Part shown: piece after piece, positions 1 through 6,063 of the stretch | Layout: each line of letters begins with the position of its first letter | How positions within the stretch are numbered: position 1 is the stretch's first letter | Assembly: GCA_029862285.1 (NCBI GenBank) | Contig: JAOTXR010000123.1 | Coordinates: forward strand, 1-6,635 | DNA: 6,635 bases | Reading direction: 5' to 3' | From: Gammaproteobacteria bacterium | Lineage (GTDB): Bacteria > Pseudomonadota > Gammaproteobacteria > Steroidobacterales > JABDKV01 | Notes under the pieces: generated by a model | The model's database searches: none | Told to the model about the DNA's origin: nothing | Seen by the model: only the letters and a program-made list of their open reading frames with translations | Program-made: the position numbers and the translations under genes

Positions 1-297
1 CGGCGCGAAGGACTGCCCAAGACAATTATCGAGGCGATGGCCTGCGGCGTCGTCCCGGTTGTCACCGACACCGGGGGCAACGCAGAACTGGTCGTTCACC
101 GCGAATCCGGTCTGGTGGTCGCGGCGGGCGACGAGCTGGCCTTGGCCGGTGCAATCCAGGAGCTGTGTAACGACGTCGGGCTGCGCCGAAAATTGGCCGC
201 CGCGGCCAGACAACGCATCGGCACGCATTTCAACATCAACGACACCGTTTCGAAAACGATGGAGTTGTTCCATACCCTGTTGAGACCCGACCTGTGA
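1..297 (+). CDS. GT4-type glycosyltransferase, C-terminal part (5' partial)
   Basis: The frame is open from the left edge to a TGA at 295-297 and gives 98 visible residues. It starts with REGLPKTIIEAMACGVVPVV. This contains the EX7E signature of retaining GT-B glycosyltransferases of family GT4 (Glu3 and Glu11), followed by the usual small-residue stretch and a TGGNAELV segment that contacts the nucleotide-sugar donor. A helical tail (LALAGAIQELCNDVGLRRKLAAAARQ) and a final helix are typical of the C-terminal Rossmann domain. Such enzymes transfer a sugar from a nucleotide-sugar to an acceptor, often in cell-surface polysaccharide or lipopolysaccharide synthesis at the cytoplasmic face of the membrane. 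The acceptor and sugar cannot be told from this fragment. The first in-frame ATG (position 37) is internal to the domain and is not a real start; the true start is outside the window. It converges on ppiC. Confidence 0.88.
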   Translation, partial: RREGLPKTIIEAMACGVVPVVTDTGGNAELVVHRESGLVVAAGDELALAGAIQELCNDVGLRRKLAAAARQRIGTHFNINDTVSKTMELFHTLLRPDL

Positions 298-383
298 GAG
301 TACCTGGGCATGGCCACCCAAGCCCCAGGGCGACCGTCTCCTCTCTTGCCGCGCGTAATGACTGCCGCGAATGATACTGCGGG
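298..383. other. Convergent intergenic gap between glycosyltransferase and ppiC
   Basis: These 86 bases separate the stop of the plus-strand glycosyltransferase from the stop of minus-strand ppiC, so transcripts from both sides should end here. I see two weak stem candidates: CCTGGG (303-308) with CCCAGG (324-329) around a 15-base loop, and CCGC (365-368) with GCGG (379-382). Neither is followed by a T-run. A loose tandem similarity also occurs, with TGCCGCG followed by AATGA at 347-361 and again at 363-374. No gene is visible. Termination here may be Rho-dependent, which is an inference from the lack of a clear intrinsic terminator. Confidence 0.6.
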
Positions 384-665
384 TCAGTCGTCGCGCTGGG
401 TAACCTCGATGAGGTGATAACCAAATTGAGTCTTGACCGGGCCATGAATTGCGCCCACTTCGCCGCTAAATACGACCTGATCGAATTCCGGCACCATTTG
501 GCCGCGACTGAATTGCCCGAGATCGCCACCGCGCTGGCCCGATGGGCACTGAGAATGTTGTTTTGCCAAATCGGCGAAATCGGCTCCGCTTTCGATCTGA
601 GTCTTTAACTCCGTACAGGTATTTTCGTCCGGGACCAATATATGACGTGCGCTAGCTGTGCTCAT
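384..665 (-). CDS. ppiC: Peptidyl-prolyl cis-trans isomerase, parvulin family (PpiC)
   Basis: This 93-residue protein has the length of E. coli PpiC (Par10) and closely resembles it. It is a stand-alone parvulin domain that catalyses cis-trans isomerisation of the peptide bond before proline. The family pattern is complete: RHILV at 7-11 with His8, the [12 protein letters not shown] helix at 27-38, Cys40 in CPSG, GGDLG at 46-50, QMVPEFD at 56-62 with Met57 and Phe61, and [10 protein letters not shown] at 79-88 with His84. These correspond to the active-site His/Cys/Met/Phe set of parvulins. There is no signal peptide or membrane segment, so it is probably cytoplasmic. The ATG start at 665 is preceded by a plausible ribosome site (GGAACGGA, ending five bases before the ATG). 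The gene lies 65 bases downstream of recD on the same strand and is probably the last gene of the rec operon. Its specific clients are unknown. Confidence 0.95.
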   Translation of the reverse strand: MSTASARHILVPDENTCTELKTQIESGADFADLAKQHSQCPSGQRGGDLGQFSRGQMVPEFDQVVFSGEVGAIHGPVKTQFGYHLIEVTQRDD

Positions 666-730
666 TTTTTCCGTTCCAGTGGTTTCAAAACTGGATACAT
701 CCTAAATGTTTTCGCCTCCGAGTGCACGAG
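666..730 (-). promoter_or_regulatory. recD-ppiC intergenic leader with small inverted repeat at the ppiC ribosome site
   Basis: This is a 65-base spacer between the recD stop and the ppiC ATG. On the minus strand it contains CCAGT (694-690) and ACTGG (680-676) separated by nine bases, with a further TT/AA pairing possible inside. The right arm ends on the GG of the GGAACGGA ribosome site, so a folded leader could partly mask it. I see no convincing -35/-10 pair for a separate ppiC promoter: TTGAAA at 688-683 is too close to the ATG to serve as a -35 box. The simplest reading is a transcribed intercistronic spacer. A regulatory role for the repeat is only a possibility. Confidence 0.3.
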
Positions 731-2521
731 TCAAAACAGCGATCGCTGTTTTGGTGTGGACGCGGGCGATACGCGCAAACGGTCTGCCAGACCCGATCCT
801 CGCTGCTGCAGTCGCCCGATCGCATCCCGCAATACGTTCGCCCGCCCATAGATTTCGACACATTGACGTGCACGTGTCACTGCAGTGTAAATCAGCTCGC
901 GTCCGACAAGCTCTGAACTTTCGTCCGGAAGGACAAGGGCCACCTTGTCAAACTCCGAACCCTGTGACTTGTGAACGGTCATCGCAAAAACTGTTGTGTG
1001 CGCGGGCAGGCGTGGCGTGTGCAGGCTACGAATACCGTCCTGAATACCAAAAACGACCCGCGGTTCTGCATCGTCCTGCGGGCGCATCGTTATCCCGATA
1101 TCGCCATTAAATAGTTTCAACGTGTAATTGTTACTGGTAATCATCACGGGCCTGCCGGCATACCAGTTATCGCTGGTGTCTATCATTCCATTGTCCGCGA
1201 GCACCTGCTCTGCAAGGGAATTGAGCCCCCGAACACCGGTTGGTCCCTGCCGGAATGCACACAGCAACCGGAAGCAATCGAATTTTTCCAGAATCGCGCC
1301 CGGGTCATCGCGGTTACGCACTGCCTCGAGATAGTCTCGTAAATTATCCGGTAGTCGTGATGCCAGCAATTCGTGTTGCTGTTGCACAGAGTCAGTTTCG
1401 TGCAATACAACTTCGGGTATCGCCGGATCGCGTAGCAGGCTGACAACTTCATCGGCGTCACCAGCGCGTATCGCCTCAGCGAGTCTGCCAATGCCGCTCT
1501 GTGCACCAAACCGGAAACTGTGAGTCAGCCGTACAACATTGTCCTGCAATGCATGGCTTTGTGAGGCGGTGTTTTCGACAGCAATACCCAAGGCATCCAG
1601 CTGTGCCGCCAGTCCTGGCGAATAATCTACGGCGGTCTGGCAAATTTCACCCAACACCGACCCGGGCTCGACCGATGCCAGCTGGTCTTTATCACCCAGA
1701 AGAATCAGGCGACAGTCAGGGCGCAAAGCATCGAGCAGTGTCACCATCAGCGACATCCCTACCATCGAAGCCTCATCGACTACGACAACATCAAAAGGCA
1801 GGCGATTCTGCGCGTTGAAATGAATGTACCCCGGCCGCAAGCCCAGCAGCCGGTGGATGGTCGCGGCATGATCGGGAATTCGCTCGCGTACGGCGTCGCT
1901 CAGTGTCAGCCGCTGCTCTGCGCTGCGAACTGCGTCACTGGCGCGCGCCGCAGCCTTGCCGGTCGGTGCCGTCAGCGCAATATGCAGTGTTGGATCGAGC
2001 TCCAGCAACAGCGCCAGCATGCGAACTACCGCCGTAGTCTTACCGGTGCCCGGCCCACCGGAAACAACGGTCAGACCACGCAGCGCGGCGATCGCCGCCG
2101 CGGTCTTTTGGCGCACGACGCGTTCGTCGTCAAATAACTTTTCGAGCAGAACACGCAGGTGTTGGCTGTCATGCCCTGAATCCGACCAGGCGGCGCGGGC
2201 ACTCAACGCGTCGGCGACACGTCGTTCATAATCCCAATATCTGTAAAGATAGAGTCGATCATGCTCATCGAGCACGAGTGGACGGAAATCGCCGGGCGTC
2301 CCTGCAATTTCACTGGCCAGCAACGCATCGCGGGTGGTGGCTACGTCGAACTCGCCTCCGATGTTCTCCTGGCGTAACTCTATGGCGATGTGGCCATCAA
2401 CGGTGCGTCGAATCAACCGTTCGATCATGCCGGTAGCAGCGGGCTCGATATCGCCGGCGCAACGATGCAAGAACCGCATCAGGTGCCGCACCAGTAATTC
2501 CGAACGGTCAGCTATGATCAT
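731..2521 (-). CDS. recD: Exodeoxyribonuclease V subunit alpha, 5'-3' helicase RecD
   Basis: The product is 596 residues, close to E. coli RecD (608). RecD is the fast 5'-3' SF1B motor of RecBCD and controls nuclease activity and Chi response. Visible motifs are: Walker A GGPGTGKT at 155-162 (Lys161); motif Ia TAPTGKAAAR at 184-193; TIHRLLG at 221-227; Walker B DVVVVDEASM at 244-253 (Asp249, Glu250); motif III LLGDKDQL at 274-281 (Gln280); LTHSFRF at 332-338; motif V MTVHKSQGSEFD at 514-525; and motif VI YTAVTRAR at 545-552. The roughly 110 N-terminal residues match the RecB-contacting region in position. I chose the ATG at 2521 because it overlaps the recB stop as ATGA; an in-frame TTG at 2542 would add seven residues and is less likely. 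The protein ends in PKQRSLF, whose QRSLF resembles a clamp-binding peptide. Expression probably depends on translational coupling to recB. Confidence 0.96.
   Translation of the reverse strand: MIIADRSELLVRHLMRFLHRCAGDIEPAATGMIERLIRRTVDGHIAIELRQENIGGEFDVATTRDALLASEIAGTPGDFRPLVLDEHDRLYLYRYWDYERRVADALSARAAWSDSGHDSQHLRVLLEKLFDDERVVRQKTAAAIAALRGLTVVSGGPGTGKTTAVVRMLALLLELDPTLHIALTAPTGKAAARASDAVRSAEQRLTLSDAVRERIPDHAATIHRLLGLRPGYIHFNAQNRLPFDVVVVDEASMVGMSLMVTLLDALRPDCRLILLGDKDQLASVEPGSVLGEICQTAVDYSPGLAAQLDALGIAVENTASQSHALQDNVVRLTHSFRFGAQSGIGRLAEAIRAGDADEVVSLLRDPAIPEVVLHETDSVQQQHELLASRLPDNLRDYLEAVRNRDDPGAILEKFDCFRLLCAFRQGPTGVRGLNSLAEQVLADNGMIDTSDNWYAGRPVMITSNNYTLKLFNGDIGITMRPQDDAEPRVVFGIQDGIRSLHTPRLPAHTTVFAMTVHKSQGSEFDKVALVLPDESSELVGRELIYTAVTRARQCVEIYGRANVLRDAIGRLQQRGSGLADRLRVSPASTPKQRSLF
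732..753. repeat. Perfect 22-bp palindrome across the recD stop codon
   Basis: Positions 732-753 read identically on both strands, with arms CAAAACAGCGA and TCGCTGTTTTG. On the recD transcript it can fold as a 9-bp stem (CAAAACAGC with GCUGUUUUG) closed by a GAUC tetraloop. The A-run on one side and U-run on the other make it look like a weak bidirectional intrinsic terminator, but the GC-rich core is only about four pairs and the U-run is inside the stem. It encodes the last residues of RecD and most of the stop codon. The centre carries GCGATCGC, which includes a GATC site. Its role is unknown; a partial terminator or mRNA-processing site between recD and ppiC is an inference. Confidence 0.7.
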
Positions 2522-5500
2522 CGGACCGGGTCCGTCGGGCAAAATAATTGTTCCAGGCTCCGCATCAGCTCACGATCCGGTCGGTCGGCAAACACACCAG
2601 ACTGGTTGCCGCTGTCCGGGTGCATACCACGCAGAAAAAGATAATACACACCACCAAAGTGGCGGTCGTAGTCATAATCCGGCAAACGCAGCGTCAAGTG
2701 ACGATGCAGCGCGAGGCCATAAATCAGATATTGCAGATAATAGTCATGTCGCGCGATCTCGCGGTCGAGCAGATCGCCACGATAGTCGTCACGTTCGTTG
2801 CCGAGCCAGTTGGACTTGTAGTCCACCAGGTAGTACCGCCCCTGACTCTCAAACACGAGGTCGATAAAGCCATGCATAAAACCGCTGCCAATCTTGAAAT
2901 CCAGCGATTCCAGTCGTTGCGCGATTGGTGTACCGTTACCGAATTCACCCAAGGTCTGCCGCAACGAGCGGGCACCCAGCCCAGCCGTCGGAAAATAGAA
3001 TTCCATTTCAGACAGTCTTTGTTCCGCAGAGACATCACGCAAGCGAATAAGACCGCCATCGTCGAGGCCGGTCGCCAGCACGTTCACCGCCATGCCAGAA
3101 AGGACACCGGCCAATTGTGGGTCATAGCCGTGTTCTGCGAGAACCTCGCATGCGACCGGAGTTATGTCTGCCGTAGCGGCGTCGAAATCGATGTTCTCCA
3201 GCAACGCGTGCATGCACCGCCCGGCACGCGCGCCCCGGGGAAAAGCAAAAATTCCCTGCGGCTCTGATATCGCCGGACGATCGGTACTCTTACCGGCATC
3301 GTAGTCACGTGGTTCCTCAATGGCGTGTCGCGTCAATGCGCTAAAACTCGCCACCTGTGCACCACGCGATACAACCCGTTGTAGTTTCCGTGGGCCCATC
3401 GATGCTGTGGCAACGGTACTGGTTAGCAGTCGCCCGGTGGACGCAGGCGGCATTGTCTCGACAGTGACTGCATCGCCCGCCAGCGTCTCCAGCCACTGCC
3501 TGATCTCCGCGTCGCTGCCCGGCACAGACAGCTGTGCGGGCACCACCGGCCCGGGCGCAGATGCATGCAACAACCAGTTCAGCCCGGAGTTCTTGCTGGA
3601 ATTGAGCGCGCCCCAGACCGCGGTACAGGACAATTCCGCCCGAGTCAGCGCAACATAGGCCAATCGCACGCTTTCGGCGAGATCTTCGACCCGCGCCTGA
3701 ACCTGGTTCTGCGGAAGATCTTCAGAACCCAGATCGAGCACCAGCCGGTTATCGTTATCGTGGAATTCGACCACGTCATTTTTCCGTTGCTGAGGAGTCG
3801 TCCATAAAAACGGGCAATAAACAACCGGAAATTGCAGCCCCTTACTGAAATGCACGGTCATGATATTGACCAGATTTTCGTCGCTCTCCAGGCGCAACAA
3901 CATAGTCTGATCGCTGGGGTGTTCGATTTTCTGCTGTTGGCGCATCCATATCAGCACCTTGTCGAGACGGCCGTAGCAACGTTCGGTTTCACGCTGCAAC
4001 AGGTCGGCCAGATGCGCATGATTGGTGACCCGCCGCTGCCCATGCACCAACGCCAACAGCCGGCTTTCCACGGAAAAATCACGCAGAATGCGGCGAAACA
4101 TTCGGGAATAACCATGTTCGCGCCATAATTCCGGGTATTCCGCAAACCGGTCCAGCAATTCCTGCCAGGCGTTGTCGTCGTCGGCCAGCGCATCGATTTC
4201 GTGCGCATCGTATCCCAGCATCTGTGTCGCCAGAGCAGCACGAACCAGCTGATGCTGTGATGGCTCCAAAACAGCACGCAAAACTTGCAGCAACTCTTCC
4301 GCCTCGGGTGTCCTGAAGACGTTGTCCCAGCTACGCTGCATGCAAACCACACCGCGACGAGACAGTGCGTCACGAACCATCCGGCCCTGTTTGTGCGAGT
4401 TGACCAGTACTGCGATGTCTTTTGCCTCCAGTGCGGCATCACCCGGTTTTGTAGCGCGCCCCTGCCGCACTTTTTGTAGCAACTCAGTAATATCTGTTGC
4501 GACGGCTTCGGCGATTTGTCTTTCGGCCTGGCCCTTGCTAATTGCCTTGCCAGCTTCGGATGCAACCTGCCACCAGCGTAGTGCCGGCTGCTCCACGCCA
4601 TCGATTTGCAGGCCGGTTTTGTCTTGCGCCGCGCTCGAGCAGGAAAAATCGATACCGGGTAATACAAATGGATTCGTAGCGCCCTGAAACACGGCGTTGA
4701 TCCCATTTACCAGGTTTGGAGTCGAGCGGTAATTGGTCTCCAGCCGGTAACGGCCGGTGGCATGCGCACGAGCATCCAGGTAAGCGTAAACGTCGGCTCC
4801 ACGAAAAGCATAGATGGCCTGCTTGGGATCGCCAACGAAAAATACCGGCATGTCGTCGCCACAGAACAGTTGATCGAAGATCGCAAACTGCAACGGATCG
4901 GTATCCTGAAATTCGTCAATCAACGCAGCTGAATACTGCGTTCTTGCCGCCAAACGCAATGCGTCCTGCTGTTTGGACTGCAACACCATATACACATCGC
5001 GCAACAAGTCGTCGAAATGACGCACTCGCCGCTGTTGTTTTCTGCGTGGCAACTCAGCGGCCGCGAATTCCAGCAGCCGATCCCGTGTTACAGCAAGACG
5101 CTGGGCAAAATCCAGCTGCAGTTGCTGCTGCAGATCGAGTGTCTGCTGCAAAAGCACAAAGAATTCGTGTGTCGGAGGATCGCAATTTTTCTTGGTGCCC
5201 TTGAGGAGCGCCGTTGATCCCAACGAATCGATCTCATTGAGGAACCCAAATAAGCTGTTATCGGCGACACTCCATTGCTGCGCCAATGCGACCAGCGTGT
5301 TTATCCTGGCGGGTGAGTAGCTACGTCGGTTCAACCCTCCCCATCCAAGCAACAACTCGCGCACCTGCTCGCTGTGCTTCAGCCAGCATTGCTGCGCCTG
5401 CCGATTGGCAGTAGCAAATTCCTGCTCCAACTCGACCGATGAGCCCGGCTCAGACGGAATGAGACGCCGCACTAACGGGCGGCTGAAGTATTTGGCCAGG

Positions 5501-6063
5501 TCCTTGTGTAGTCGGGCCGGGTCCGCATTTTGCAGCAGGTAGCCCACCCAGGCATGCGAGCCGTCTTTGGTTTCCGCATGCCAGAAATCGTGCACCAACT
5601 GCTGACGCAATTCGTCATCATCGGTGATCAATTCAGTACGCAGCGACAATCCGGCCTCGAATGCCGCATCGCTCAAAAGGCGTTGGCAAAAAGCGTGGAT
5701 CGTGTAGATGGCGGCTTCATCGAATGACTGTAACGCCCGCACGATGCAGCGCAGACCCGTTTCCCTGTCATTACAAAGCGCGAGAAACGCGAGATCGTTT
5801 TTGTCACCGGCACCGGTTTCGAACACCGTTTGCAGTCGCCGCAACCGCTGACGGATTCGATCGCGTAGTTCCGCGGTAGCGGCTTCGGTGAAACTCACCA
5901 CCAAAATCCGATCCACCGTAATCGATTTCTGTAGCAGCAACCGCAGGTAAATCGACACGATATTGTACGTCTTGCCAGTTCCTGCATTGGCCTCGACCAG
6001 GTTGACACCCTGCAGTGGCGCCGTCAGCGCGTCCATGACCTGAAATTCGCGACTGTTGCTCAT
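2518..6063 (-). CDS. recB: Exodeoxyribonuclease V subunit beta, helicase-nuclease RecB
   Basis: The product is 1181 residues, almost the E. coli RecB length (1180). RecB is a 3'-5' SF1A helicase fused to the single nuclease domain of RecBCD, and it also loads RecA after Chi. The helicase part shows Walker A ANAGTGKT at 25-32 (Lys31), motif Ia VVSFTEAATAELRDRI at 55-70, TIHAFC at 121-126, motif II LIDEFQDTDP at 381-390 (Asp383, Glu384), motif III VGDPKQAIYAFRGAD at 410-424, motif IV LETNYRS at 441-447, motif V TVHFSKGLQFP at 736-746 and motif VI YVALTRA at 803-809. The C-terminal nuclease keeps GRCMH (His952), GFIDLVF (Asp1068), VDYKSN (Asp1081, Lys1083) and QY at 1111-1112, so catalysis should be intact. 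The ATG at 6063 overlaps the recC stop as ATGA; an in-frame TTG at 6093 is the alternative start. No strong ribosome site is visible, which suggests coupling to recC. Confidence 0.97.
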   Translation of the reverse strand: MSNSREFQVMDALTAPLQGVNLVEANAGTGKTYNIVSIYLRLLLQKSITVDRILVVSFTEAATAELRDRIRQRLRRLQTVFETGAGDKNDLAFLALCNDRETGLRCIVRALQSFDEAAIYTIHAFCQRLLSDAAFEAGLSLRTELITDDDELRQQLVHDFWHAETKDGSHAWVGYLLQNADPARLHKDLAKYFSRPLVRRLIPSEPGSSVELEQEFATANRQAQQCWLKHSEQVRELLLGWGGLNRRSYSPARINTLVALAQQWSVADNSLFGFLNEIDSLGSTALLKGTKKNCDPPTHEFFVLLQQTLDLQQQLQLDFAQRLAVTRDRLLEFAAAELPRRKQQRRVRHFDDLLRDVYMVLQSKQQDALRLAARTQYSAALIDEFQDTDPLQFAIFDQLFCGDDMPVFFVGDPKQAIYAFRGADVYAYLDARAHATGRYRLETNYRSTPNLVNGINAVFQGATNPFVLPGIDFSCSSAAQDKTGLQIDGVEQPALRWWQVASEAGKAISKGQAERQIAEAVATDITELLQKVRQGRATKPGDAALEAKDIAVLVNSHKQGRMVRDALSRRGVVCMQRSWDNVFRTPEAEELLQVLRAVLEPSQHQLVRAALATQMLGYDAHEIDALADDDNAWQELLDRFAEYPELWREHGYSRMFRRILRDFSVESRLLALVHGQRRVTNHAHLADLLQRETERCYGRLDKVLIWMRQQQKIEHPSDQTMLLRLESDENLVNIMTVHFSKGLQFPVVYCPFLWTTPQQRKNDVVEFHDNDNRLVLDLGSEDLPQNQVQARVEDLAESVRLAYVALTRAELSCTAVWGALNSSKNSGLNWLLHASAPGPVVPAQLSVPGSDAEIRQWLETLAGDAVTVETMPPASTGRLLTSTVATASMGPRKLQRVVSRGAQVASFSALTRHAIEEPRDYDAGKSTDRPAISEPQGIFAFPRGARAGRCMHALLENIDFDAATADITPVACEVLAEHGYDPQLAGVLSGMAVNVLATGLDDGGLIRLRDVSAEQRLSEMEFYFPTAGLGARSLRQTLGEFGNGTPIAQRLESLDFKIGSGFMHGFIDLVFESQGRYYLVDYKSNWLGNERDDYRGDLLDREIARHDYYLQYLIYGLALHRHLTLRLPDYDYDRHFGGVYYLFLRGMHPDSGNQSGVFADRPDRELMRSLEQLFCPTDPVR
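2522..2534 (-). promoter_or_regulatory. Hairpin immediately upstream of the recD ATG (recB-recD junction)
   Basis: On the minus strand, CGGAC (2534-2530), CCG and GTCCG (2526-2522) form a 13-base inverted repeat that ends at the base before the recD ATG. As RNA it gives a five-pair, all-strong-but-one stem with a three-base loop, occupying the place where a ribosome-binding site for recD would sit. No purine-rich ribosome site is visible there. It lies inside the recB coding sequence (codons near the C-terminus), so ribosomes finishing recB would open it. This fits recD being translated by ribosomes that terminate at the overlapping TGA. It may also simply reflect coding constraints. Confidence 0.4.
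4570..4577 (-). other. E. coli-type Chi octamer GCTGGTGG inside recB
   Basis: The plus strand reads CCACCAGC, so GCTGGTGG is on the minus strand. It encodes part of the RWWQ stretch of RecB, so it may be there for coding reasons. Chi is the site at which E. coli RecBCD switches from degradation to recombination. Whether this organism's enzyme reads the same octamer is not known from the window. Confidence 0.35.

Noticed and set aside
303..329. CCTGGG/CCCAGG stem after the glycosyltransferase stop as an intrinsic terminator
   Set aside because: The stem is six pairs with a 15-base loop and no T-run follows, so it does not meet the usual pattern.
2521..2542. TTG at 2542 as the recD start
   Set aside because: The ATG at 2521 forms the same ATGA overlap as recC/recB. 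The TTG needs a 25-base overlap and a weak initiator. It is kept only as an alternative.
2334..2867. 177-codon plus-strand frame over the recB-recD junction
   Set aside because: It is antisense to two clear genes, low in complexity, and has no family features.
2548..3267. Long open frame (239 codons) on the plus strand opposite the recB 3' end
   Set aside because: It lies entirely antisense to the well-conserved RecB nuclease region, and its translation shows no recognisable domain. It is a shadow of the recB reading frame.
3951..4706. 251-codon minus-strand frame inside recB
   Set aside because: It is an alternative frame of the same strand as recB across conserved helicase sequence. The product is rich in Arg, Trp and Cys with no domain pattern.
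5105..5150. CTG/CAG-rich stretch as a possible tandem repeat
   Set aside because: It encodes a glutamine- and leucine-rich helix of RecB (LDLQQQLQLDFAQ) and is irregular, so codon use explains it.
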